Shown here in pieces: positions 32,652-40,269 of a DNA stretch of 49,222 nucleotides (positions are counted from its first letter, which is position 1; each line of letters begins with the position of its first letter). Source of the DNA: JAJZQD01 sp021847735 (GTDB lineage Bacteria; Bacillota; Thermincolia; Thermincolales; UBA2595); contig DAHVYW010000106.1 of assembly GCA_027324025.1 (NCBI GenBank), forward strand, positions 1 through 49,222. The letters run 5' to 3'. Made by a program: the position numbers and the translations under genes. The notes under the pieces were generated by a model, which did not search any database, was not told the origin of the DNA, and was given only the letters and a program-made list of their open reading frames with translations.

Positions 32652-33758
32652 TTATATTTTAGAAAGAACCTTAACCATTACCGCTGAAATTTCGGCCCTG
32701 GTAATATTGTTTTGTGGTTTAAAAGTACCGTCCGGATAACCAACAACCAGCCCATTGTCAACTGAAAAAGCTATGCCGTCGATAAACGGAGAATTATTAA
32801 TATCATTTAAAGAAGCATTAGTATTGCCATGAACAAAATTCTCGTTGTTGGCTAGGGTAGAAGCTAAAACGGCAACCACTTCTTCCCTGGTGATGATTTT
32901 GTCCGGATCAAATAGCGTTCCGAATATCATGGTGATATCTTTGTCCGGCATATATGTAAAAAGCTCATTGACAGCCTTGGCGGACCAATGCCCGGAAGAA
33001 ACGATATCCAGGCCATCATGTTTAAAGGTGGCGCCTGTTGAGTATTTATCTTTTACAACATTCCGTAGCATGACCGCAAACTCGGCCCTGGTTATATTCC
33101 CAGCCGGCTTAAAAGTACCGTCTGGATACCCTTTGATATATCCGGAGCTATAAAGCTGTTTAATAACATCAAAAGCCCAAAATCCGGAGCTTAGATCTCT
33201 AAACGGTGAAATCTTTTCCACTAATGGATTAGTAGCATCAATGTCGTTACCATAACCATCATCATAAACAACAGACCCATCATCTCTTCTTGACCCCATA
33301 ACACGGTTTTGAACAGGAATATACTTTACTGTTGCACCACCACTGTATTCATAATATTCTTCAGCAATAGCTCTTGCGTTATTGTAATTAGAAAAAACTA
33401 TGTAATACCATGTTTTTGTAGTCGCAGGGTTAGAAGGATTAGTAGTGATAGTAGCCCCTCCAAAATTAGGAAACGGCAAATCTTTACCACCAAGATAAAT
33501 ATTGTTCTTGTCTACGGTTAATTGCATACCCCAAACGATATAGTCGGAACTTGTTTTTGGAAGGATTATTTTAATAATGTTCTTGGAAATCTGTGAAGTG
33601 TCAAATTTGAGATTGTTTATAAATGCTTCTCCTGCTTTAATATCTACCTGGGTTACAGGTATATTTCTGCTTGTAGGCGGTGTGTAAATAGCCCAGGCTT
33701 GTCCACTTACAAGAAATATCATACAAAAAACAAGAATGGTAACGGTAATCTTTTTCAT
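32652..33758 (-). CDS. S-layer homology (SLH) domain protein
   Basis: This 368-residue exported protein has a signal peptide ending in SGQAWA, a unique N-terminal domain of about 150 residues, and three SLH motifs (FRDLSSGFWAFDVIKQL with GYPDGTFKPAGNITRAEFA, a middle degenerate one, and the C-terminal GYPDGTFKPQNNITRAEI). SLH triplets bind pyruvylated secondary cell-wall polymer, so this protein is held on the outside of the wall. It lies between the TadE-like genes and the PKD protein. It may anchor the appendage or its adhesin to the wall, an inference from gene order. The ATG has GGAG 8 nt upstream. Confidence 0.9.
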   Translation of the reverse strand: MKKITVTILVFCMIFLVSGQAWAIYTPPTSRNIPVTQVDIKAGEAFINNLKFDTSQISKNIIKIILPKTSSDYIVWGMQLTVDKNNIYLGGKDLPFPNFGGATITTNPSNPATTKTWYYIVFSNYNNARAIAEEYYEYSGGATVKYIPVQNRVMGSRRDDGSVVYDDGYGNDIDATNPLVEKISPFRDLSSGFWAFDVIKQLYSSGYIKGYPDGTFKPAGNITRAEFAVMLRNVVKDKYSTGATFKHDGLDIVSSGHWSAKAVNELFTYMPDKDITMIFGTLFDPDKIITREEVVAVLASTLANNENFVHGNTNASLNDINNSPFIDGIAFSVDNGLVVGYPDGTFKPQNNITRAEISAVMVKVLSKI

Positions 33759-33831
33759 CAGATCAGCTCCTTATAATTTATTAACCACTTTGGTTAGTAT
33801 CGCTTCAATTTCAGCCCTCAAACCCGCTCTT

Positions 33832-34323
33832 CTAAGGAACTGGATATTCAAACACAGCCCATTTAACAAGGTTATAAGTTGGGTTTACATTAAACACCCT
33901 TGGTCTGGGTACTTCCACCGCAAATATTACTGCCGGTCCGTTAATCCAATGTTGTATGCCATAAGCATTGTTTTCGTAAAAATAAGGATAACTTAATAAA
34001 TCGCTGTCATCTATGTAATCCATATAAATAACGGTAAGTTTCTCGCGAAATAATGTATTTGGCTTCGGTACCAGGTTACTGTCTAAAAATAAATTATCCT
34101 GCAGCGTCTTTTTAAAAGCATTTTCTGCGGCAAAGGTGTCAAATATAATTTTCCCCTGCCCCAACTCCACTTTGTTAATCTGCAGGCTGGCGTCGTGGGT
34201 GGCATAGTTTAGTGCGTTTTTCAAGCGGGTGTCTGCCAAAACTGTATTGTTGTCATCAACCTGCCACATCCAAAAAGTCAGGCAGATAACGCTCATCAGA
34301 ATAGTAAATATTGTTTCTCTCAT
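33832..34323 (-). CDS. TadE-like minor pseudopilin, second copy
   Basis: This 163-residue protein has one N-terminal hydrophobic helix (TIFTILMSVICLTFWMW) and an extracytoplasmic domain without Cys. The LKNALNYATHDASLQI segment is the amphipathic continuation seen in TadE/TadF-type pseudopilins. It starts 10 bp after the preceding TadE-like gene. The assignment is by position and shape. Sequence identity to known TadE is low. Confidence 0.6.
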   Translation of the reverse strand: MRETIFTILMSVICLTFWMWQVDDNNTVLADTRLKNALNYATHDASLQINKVELGQGKIIFDTFAAENAFKKTLQDNLFLDSNLVPKPNTLFREKLTVIYMDYIDDSDLLSYPYFYENNAYGIQHWINGPAVIFAVEVPRPRVFNVNPTYNLVKWAVFEYPVP

Positions 34324-34333
34324 TAACCTTCAC

Positions 34334-34723
34334 CTATCTTTGGACATACTCGCTCATTTGTTTGGCATAGGCCCGTAATTCTTGAATATCATTGGCCCCG
34401 CCAAAAACGCCTGGAAGCATCCATAGCTGGCCTGCGGGAACACCTAGGGTTCCGTCTATATAATTTCCCCTGGGAGTCAGAGTTGTTGTACCGGAAAAAC
34501 TTATATCTCCGGCCGAAAAATGAAGTTTTTCTATCAGGGTCATTTTCATGTCATTTATCTCGGCATCAGTAAACCTGCCGTCAACTGCTGCACGTTCGAT
34601 GCCCCTATCTAAAGTGATTTGGACAGCAAGGTTTCTCAAATGGTAAATTTCAGTCAAAAAGGGTTGAAACATATATATTATAAAAAGTGTTGATATCAAC
34701 AAAACCGCAATAACCTGCCTCAA
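34334..34723 (-). CDS. TadE-like minor pseudopilin
   Basis: With a TTG start at 34723 (AGGAGG 7 nt upstream) the 129-residue product begins MRQVIAVLLISTLFIIYMF, a single membrane helix, followed by LAVQITLDRGIERAAVDG, typical of TadE/TadF pseudopilins. An ATG at 34759 lies inside the GGTTCGC repeat and has no ribosome-binding site, so it is rejected as the start. It is followed directly by a second protein of the same shape. Confidence 0.6.
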   Translation of the reverse strand: MRQVIAVLLISTLFIIYMFQPFLTEIYHLRNLAVQITLDRGIERAAVDGRFTDAEINDMKMTLIEKLHFSAGDISFSGTTTLTPRGNYIDGTLGVPAGQLWMLPGVFGGANDIQELRAYAKQMSEYVQR

Positions 34724-34748
34724 TCTAGAACCTCCTGCCTTCAAATGG

Positions 34749-34780
34749 TTGGTTCGCATACGCGAACCTTCCGATTTTAA
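34749..34780 (+). repeat. GGTTCGC hairpin repeat, copy 2
   Basis: GGTTCGC-ATAC-GCGAACC followed by TTCCGATTTTAA, identical in flank to the inverted copy at 1633. It lies between the pilin-like gene and the TadE-like gene, inside the operon. Confidence 0.55.
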
Positions 34781-34787
34781 AGTTTTT

Positions 34788-34811
34788 CGAGGGGCGTAAC
34801 AAAGCCCCTCG
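34788..34811. other. Hairpin after the pilin-like gene, possible attenuator or mRNA stabiliser
   Basis: CGAGGGGC-(8 nt)-GCCCCTCG lies 18 bp past the pilin-like stop codon. On the operon strand there is no T-tract behind it, so it is more likely a stabilising hairpin that raises the level of the upstream pilin message than a full terminator. The plus strand shows ATTTTGTTT after the stem. Confidence 0.5.
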
Positions 34812-34828
34812 ATTTTGTTTCCCAGGGT

Positions 34829-34990
34829 TTAGGGAGTCGCCCCTGGCGCACGGGGATTGGCACTGTCAATTTGTGAATGGGCACTGTTTCTGACTGTCTG
34901 AGCATCATCCCAAAGAGTGCCGTAAACGAAACTTACCACAGCATAAACAGCAATAATGATTAGTAAAAACTTGGTGACTACTTCCTTCAT
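34829..34990 (-). CDS. Small pilin-like membrane peptide (53 aa), candidate Flp-type pilin
   Basis: A short gene within the Tad operon. The ATG at 34990 is preceded by AGGGGGTG at 7-8 nt spacing. The product is KEVVTKFLLIIIAVYAVVSFVY, a single N-terminal helix, then a polar tail QTVRNSAHSQID ending in GATP. Length, hydrophobic N-terminus and position right after the TadC-like gene fit a Flp major pilin or a Flp-like subunit, although the usual prepilin G/E cleavage motif is not evident. A hairpin follows it. Confidence 0.6.
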   Translation of the reverse strand: MKEVVTKFLLIIIAVYAVVSFVYGTLWDDAQTVRNSAHSQIDSANPRAPGATP

Positions 34991-35016
34991 GTAAACACAC
35001 CCCCTTTCAAAAACTT

Positions 35017-35907
35017 TTATCTCTGTGACAAAAACCTCAGTAAATCCTGTTTTTCCAGGTTAAAAACAACCATGGCGTTATATATAACTGCAAAAACAGG
35101 TAAAAACGCGGCCACATAACCGATTAAACCGAGGTTGTTTCTATATCTCCTATGGTTTTCATGCCGCTTTGTTACGAACTGTTCGTACCGGCTATCGAGA
35201 ATATCCCGCGCATCTTGAGGATTTGAAGCGTCAATATTTTTAAGAATCTGGGCCAGGTCTTTGGCTTCTTCAGTCCCCACTTCCACGGCAAAAGCGTCAA
35301 GGGCCTTAGCCGGACTCTTTTTCCATAATAGGATTGCCTTGCCCAAAGCCCTGTCAATGGCCTTAAAGTACGGCTTCAATTTATTTAATGTGGCATACAT
35401 GTTTAAAGGCCGGTCCAAATCAGTATAAAACTCGTTTTGAATCATCGAGTAAAGGGTAAAACATTCCTTGTTTTTTTCTCTCAGCCGCAGCTCATTGATT
35501 TTTCCCAGCAACCGGAAAAGGGGTAGACCTTTATATGGGTGTGACAATATCAGCAGTGATACAATCAGGCTGAGGGTATTATAAGGATAACGCCCTTTAT
35601 AAATAAGCCACCTGGAGTTGAGATATATGAACCATCCACCCAGAATAGACAACCTTAAAAGATTATACCTGATACTGTTTAAACCAAAAGGCCTGCCTGT
35701 GGACACCAAGAGCCTTTCCAATTGTTCATTATAAAAACCGGTAACGGTTTTCGCGGTATTTTTCTTAACCTGTTCCAGGAGGCGCAGCCTGTAGACTGTT
35801 CTTTGGTTTTCTAAAAACTGAAGGTTGTATATAATTAGAGCCGCTGATATTACCATGGACAGACTAATCACATATACCACAGCCTCCGAGTATCTTAAGA
35901 CCCACAT
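35017..35907 (-). CDS. tadC: TadC-like type II secretion F-domain protein
   Basis: This 296-residue inner-membrane platform protein has helices near residues 10-30, 88-125 and 260-285 and a cytoplasmic four-helix stretch (RALGKAILLWKKSPAKALDAFAVEVGTEEA) in the T2SF style. The ATG at 35907 with GGGGTG 6 nt upstream is preferred to a GTG three codons earlier. With TadB it forms the pilus assembly platform on which TadA acts. Confidence 0.72.
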   Translation of the reverse strand: MWVLRYSEAVVYVISLSMVISAALIIYNLQFLENQRTVYRLRLLEQVKKNTAKTVTGFYNEQLERLLVSTGRPFGLNSIRYNLLRLSILGGWFIYLNSRWLIYKGRYPYNTLSLIVSLLILSHPYKGLPLFRLLGKINELRLREKNKECFTLYSMIQNEFYTDLDRPLNMYATLNKLKPYFKAIDRALGKAILLWKKSPAKALDAFAVEVGTEEAKDLAQILKNIDASNPQDARDILDSRYEQFVTKRHENHRRYRNNLGLIGYVAAFLPVFAVIYNAMVVFNLEKQDLLRFLSQR

Positions 35908-35923
35908 TCTTAACACCCCAATC

Positions 35924-36910
35924 TCATATCTCGTTTTTCGGTTTCCTAAGAAGCAGGGAAACTGTGAAGCCGGCCAGACACAAAAGAAATGTTATGACGA
36001 AACTTGTAAAACCCACTGTGGTCTTAAATTGATAATAAAAGTACCTTCCCGAAGTGACGACTTTAGACAGGAAAAATAACGAGGCCGGAAAGGCGATTAG
36101 CGGCACAAAATACCCCATTTGGATTGTATCCTGGTTACTGCTTTTTTGCTGTTCCATGATCTCCTGGGCTTTACCCATATCTTTTACAATGTTGCTTAAG
36201 CTTCTTTCAATCTCTTTGTTTTCCCATTGGGCTGTCATTATCTGTATTCCAATTTGGCGGGCCCACGAAGTGCCTATTTGGTATACAAACACATCAACAG
36301 CATTTTCCAGGTCTTCCTTATTCCTATGGCTTTGGATAGCTGAGGCAAGTTTGATAAAAGATCTTTGGAGAGTTTTGTACTGGTCCATTTCCCTGATAGT
36401 ATCCACTAATGAATAATAAATGTCCCGAGAATTCACCCTATACTTACCCAGCAAGATACTGGTAGCCGGGATAAGCTCGTAACTGGTCTCGCTTCTCTTC
36501 CAGCAGAGAACCAGCAGGAGTGACAAATAAGGAATCACGCATGTCAGTCCCCCAAAAACAACTGCCAGCAGGAAACCCCCGGAAAACCTTGTGTAGATGG
36601 CCGTACTTACTGAGAGAAGGACTACGCTCAATAGTACAAAGTAAAATACTGTGGTCTCGGAAAACCAGGGCCATGTGCTTCCCAGCAAAAGCTCTAGGTG
36701 CCTGTATATAAAAAACTTTTTGCGGTACTGACTTGCGTTGGCCGTTAACTGCAGTTTCCGCAGCCTGGTATAGACTTTGTAACCCCGGACTTGTTGGTTG
36801 ACCAAGGGTGACAACACTGGCCAGATCACAATCCAAATCCCCGCCAACAGACCGGCGTAGGCAAGCGTCTTATAAATTATTTCAAAGAAAAATCCGTATT
36901 TCAAATTCAT
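35924..36910 (-). CDS. tadB: TadB-like type II secretion F-domain protein
   Basis: This 328-residue membrane protein has hydrophobic segments near residues 15-35, 85-135, 270-285 and 300-320. Between them is a cytoplasmic helical T2SF region (IQSHRNKEDLENAVDVF, IGIQIMTAQWENKEIERSLSN). AGAGG lies 7 nt before the ATG. It follows the TadA-type ATPase by 20 bp and precedes the TadC-like gene, the standard tadABC order. Confidence 0.75.
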   Translation of the reverse strand: MNLKYGFFFEIIYKTLAYAGLLAGIWIVIWPVLSPLVNQQVRGYKVYTRLRKLQLTANASQYRKKFFIYRHLELLLGSTWPWFSETTVFYFVLLSVVLLSVSTAIYTRFSGGFLLAVVFGGLTCVIPYLSLLLVLCWKRSETSYELIPATSILLGKYRVNSRDIYYSLVDTIREMDQYKTLQRSFIKLASAIQSHRNKEDLENAVDVFVYQIGTSWARQIGIQIMTAQWENKEIERSLSNIVKDMGKAQEIMEQQKSSNQDTIQMGYFVPLIAFPASLFFLSKVVTSGRYFYYQFKTTVGFTSFVITFLLCLAGFTVSLLLRKPKNEI

Positions 36911-36930
36911 TTCAAACCTCTATTCTCAAA

Positions 36931-38385
36931 CTATGACAGTATTTCCCGGGCAACCGTATTGTTGCCACCTGTCAAAGGTTTTTGCCTTTCTAAGCTTTTC
37001 AGAGTGTTAACCATATTTTCAGCAGAAACCGGTGAAGCTGCCATCATATCTGCAATCAACTGTTCGCTAAAATCATATTTGTATGTCCAGTCATCGTCCT
37101 GATAGCTGTATCTCATGATTTCATGGGTACTAACCTTGAGGGAGAAGGGGTCGAACCTTAATTCAACCACCGATTTTACCCTCTTTTTCGTTCTTTCCGC
37201 TAACTCATCCTGGACAATTACAATGTCTATATTATCAGCAACCCTCATGACCTCTGCGGCGTAACTCCTGTTGGGGAACTTGTCCATTATCAGGCGAGCC
37301 CAACTACCGGGGATGTTATGGGGATGAGTAATATGAAATGTCCCTAAAAACCCGCGTGTCCCGCGCTCGCTTAGGAGCATGGCACACTCCGCCTCCACAC
37401 TCCTGATTTCACCCATTATGCCAAAATCGAGGTCTTTCCTTAGAACTGTCTTAAAGATTTTGTGTAATTCGCCTTCTTCGGCCTGTTTCTCAATAATCGG
37501 CTCACATGGCAGCATTTTTCTCAGGGCCAGTTCGAAGTGAGTTTCCAAACTAACTACAGTATATGATCGTTCTTTAAAGCGTTCATGAACGAATGCTTTC
37601 AATGTATGGGACTTACCCGACCGGACCGGCCCAACAATAAGAGTATTGGGTAAACCCCTGGCCAAACCCTGGAAAACCGGAAGAGCTTCCTCTGGGATAG
37701 TTCCCAAATTAACAAGGTTATCCAAAGAGAAGTCTTCCAGAATAAACTTCCTGAATGTTATCTCATATTCATGCCCTCTTGGTGGAACAGATATCGAAAC
37801 CCTGGTTCCATCGTACATTTCTACTTCCAGGTCGGGCTGGTTAGTATTAATTCTTGATGTGGCATCCTTTAGGCATAAGGAATGAATTAGCTCCCATACC
37901 CTTTCGTCAGAAGAAAATCTCTCCTTCTGCAGTACCCCATCGTAAAATATTTGGCTCCCAAGAACTAGAGCTGACTGGCTATTGTGGAAATCCCACCATT
38001 GGGCCAGAGGCCCCCAACCATACACCTCCTGAAAAACTGCTGTCTGCAAATCGGGGTAACAGGTAGGAAAAACAGTGTTTGAAAGGTTGTTGGCACGAAT
38101 GAAATCCAATATCTCATCTTTAAATACCTTGACCGCCTTCGGGTCACCTATAATGGCTCTATGCTGCAATTCCAGGCGTTCAAGCGATTTTTGGGAATCT
38201 GTTTTCTTGTCATAGATGTGTTCAAAATGGTTGTAAACATTCTTACATAAGTCCAAGAAATTCTCACAGCTTATAAACAGGGCAGCCTTCTTGGCCGAGA
38301 CCGGCCAAACCAGGTTTTTTTCCTGATTACGCCTGTTTTCGGCAATATATTCCCCTATATCAAACACCGTATCTTTGTGAGTCAC
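36931..38385 (-). CDS. tadA: TadA/CpaF-type secretion ATPase
   Basis: A 484-residue ATPase of the VirB11/CpaF family. Walker A is GPVRSGKSHT near residue 255, the Asp box is GIMGEIRSVEAECAML, and the His box region is TFHITHPHNIPGS. It should power pilus assembly at the TadB/TadC platform. The start lies in a run TTG-TTG-GTG behind AAGGAGGT. The GTG (38385) has the best spacing (8 nt). Residues 1-200 are a divergent N-terminal domain. Confidence 0.88.
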   Translation of the reverse strand: MTHKDTVFDIGEYIAENRRNQEKNLVWPVSAKKAALFISCENFLDLCKNVYNHFEHIYDKKTDSQKSLERLELQHRAIIGDPKAVKVFKDEILDFIRANNLSNTVFPTCYPDLQTAVFQEVYGWGPLAQWWDFHNSQSALVLGSQIFYDGVLQKERFSSDERVWELIHSLCLKDATSRINTNQPDLEVEMYDGTRVSISVPPRGHEYEITFRKFILEDFSLDNLVNLGTIPEEALPVFQGLARGLPNTLIVGPVRSGKSHTLKAFVHERFKERSYTVVSLETHFELALRKMLPCEPIIEKQAEEGELHKIFKTVLRKDLDFGIMGEIRSVEAECAMLLSERGTRGFLGTFHITHPHNIPGSWARLIMDKFPNRSYAAEVMRVADNIDIVIVQDELAERTKKRVKSVVELRFDPFSLKVSTHEIMRYSYQDDDWTYKYDFSEQLIADMMAASPVSAENMVNTLKSLERQKPLTGGNNTVAREILS

Positions 38386-38399
38386 CAACAATACCTCCT

Positions 38400-39557
38400 T
38401 TAACTGAATATCTTTTGCATAAATCCTAATCTCTTAACCGGTGTTTGTTCTTTGACTCTCAGGCGATAAGTTTTAACAAGGGCCTTAGCAATAAAATCAA
38501 TATCTTTTATGTATTCAGGTTCATCGTACTCAACAATCAGGTTCTGGTTGGCTTCAACTATCAGGCCCAAGTCCCCGACATGGACAATGTGGCGAAGACA
38601 CGGCACTCCATAATCATGGGCCAACTGTTTGATATCGGGAAACTGGGGTTGGCACTTATACTGATTAACTATCATTAAAAAATCCGACTTTATAAAACCA
38701 ACTGGTTCAAGGACCTGTTCAAAGGCGGTATTCCATGCTTCCAGCCCTGACATTTGCTGATTGGTCACCAAAAACTTGGAGTCAGTATTTAAGAGTCCCT
38801 GAATACAAAGGGCATCATCAAAGTTGCAACCCGCATCTATCAGAACCAGGTCATATATTTTTTTGGCCTGCTCTATCAAGTAATGTATATCCTTTATGGA
38901 ATAGTGAAGACGCTTTTTGATATCCCTGTTTCCAGCGAGGTAAAAGAAGTGGCTGTGCTGGTACATATCCTTCATTAATTGGGAGGACGCCAGCATCTTA
39001 TTGGATAGCAGAGTCTTTATTTCATCAAGATAAATACCACTGTAGTTCTTCAAGAAAACTGTTCCGGGGTTCCATGAGTTTAGCCCCAGCACCCCTATTT
39101 TGGCATCGGTAGTCATCCCCAGCCTGGTGGCCGCGGCCAATACTGTTGACGTTAGGCCAACCTTAGATTGAGCCCCGACAAAAGTAACGACTTGGTTTTT
39201 TTGAATATCTTCCCCAGGTTTTAAAACTCCCTTAATAAAAGAAATAATTTGGTCCTGAGTCTGTTTGGGATAAACAATATAAATATCATGGGCGTGACAC
39301 ATCGTCTCTACTTTTTGAAAACGTCTGTAATCAGAACTATCGGAAACCATAAAAAACATTGATAAATACGGCATTGATTGTCTCAGCTCAGAAAGCATCT
39401 CGAAGGAAACTATCCGGTCTGACAAAATCATCACGTCACATTCCATAAACTCGTTAAGCTGTGAAAAGTCGCTTAATAGTGATACCTTTTGAAAAAGGGA
39501 AACTCCCTTGAGTTTGCTGTAAAGAACATTATCCTGTGATAGACAAGCCAGTTTCAT
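38400..39557 (-). CDS. TadZ/CpaE-like ParA/MinD-superfamily protein
   Basis: This 385-residue protein has an N-terminal receiver-like region (about residues 1-115) and a MinD-type ATPase domain starting VTFVGAQSKVGLTSTVL. The P-loop lysine of KGGVGKTT is replaced by Leu, while the signature lysine may remain (SKVGLTS). Such deviant boxes are common in TadZ/CpaE proteins, which place pilus assembly at a cell site. The ATG at 39557 follows AGGAG that overlaps the stop of the CpaB-like gene. Confidence 0.8.
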   Translation of the reverse strand: MKLACLSQDNVLYSKLKGVSLFQKVSLLSDFSQLNEFMECDVMILSDRIVSFEMLSELRQSMPYLSMFFMVSDSSDYRRFQKVETMCHAHDIYIVYPKQTQDQIISFIKGVLKPGEDIQKNQVVTFVGAQSKVGLTSTVLAAATRLGMTTDAKIGVLGLNSWNPGTVFLKNYSGIYLDEIKTLLSNKMLASSQLMKDMYQHSHFFYLAGNRDIKKRLHYSIKDIHYLIEQAKKIYDLVLIDAGCNFDDALCIQGLLNTDSKFLVTNQQMSGLEAWNTAFEQVLEPVGFIKSDFLMIVNQYKCQPQFPDIKQLAHDYGVPCLRHIVHVGDLGLIVEANQNLIVEYDEPEYIKDIDFIAKALVKTYRLRVKEQTPVKRLGFMQKIFS

Positions 39558-39570
39558 AAACACCACACTC

Positions 39571-40269
39571 CTATTTATAGGCAAAATTGAATTTGAATCC
39601 CTCCAGATACTTGCATTCCAAAACAGAGTATTGTTTCTGAGTCATCACAAGTTCCAGGTTATTGATAGACCCTGTAGCGTCAATCCTTTTATCGCTGTTG
39701 GCTGCAGGTTTCACTTCCTGATTTGACGAATCCTTGGCATAAGCTACAACCAAATCCTTCAATATAGGTCCATTTATTTCACTTCCAATGCCTTTATACA
39801 CAAACCTACCGGCTGCCACTTGGGTAATATCAGGTTTTACTTCCGCTTTTCTTCTTTCATCAGGAATAGCGTAAATATAAACCCGGTCCTTCCTGCGTAA
39901 ACTTCCGGGAGACGAATAAATCCATTCCCTGGGAATAGAGTAGATAAGTTGGTCTCTATTAGGTTCCAGGCCGTAACTGTCAACCATTTCGTCAACAAAT
40001 TGGTTACCCTTTGCAACGAACTGGCTGGTCTCCTTTCCGACTACCTCCCTCAAATCCCTTACAGGTCTGTCTACAGCCTGTTCTAGCTTAATCTTGCTTA
40101 GTTTAATATCGTCATCTTTTATCACTTTATTTTTTTCCAGGTTTTTAGCAGCCACAACAACACTGACAGTATTCAAATTGTCATCCAAATATAATTCCCA
40201 AAATATTATCATCCCTGAAGCGGCCAGAATCAACGCTACTGCCATTAAAGTGTGTAAATTTCGCTTCAT
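39571..40269 (-). CDS. cpaB: CpaB/RcpC-like SAF-domain pilus assembly protein
   Basis: This 232-residue protein has an N-terminal membrane helix (LHTLMAVALILAASGMIIFW) and then a SAF domain (VVAAKNLEKNKVIKDDDIKLSKI ... VGKETSQFVAKGNQFVDEM, in two parts). CpaB-family proteins sit at the outer face of the membrane in Tad systems. The ATG overlaps the stop of the kinase gene (TAATG), giving translational coupling with it. Confidence 0.82.
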   Translation of the reverse strand: MKRNLHTLMAVALILAASGMIIFWELYLDDNLNTVSVVVAAKNLEKNKVIKDDDIKLSKIKLEQAVDRPVRDLREVVGKETSQFVAKGNQFVDEMVDSYGLEPNRDQLIYSIPREWIYSSPGSLRRKDRVYIYAIPDERRKAEVKPDITQVAAGRFVYKGIGSEINGPILKDLVVAYAKDSSNQEVKPAANSDKRIDATGSINNLELVMTQKQYSVLECKYLEGFKFNFAYK

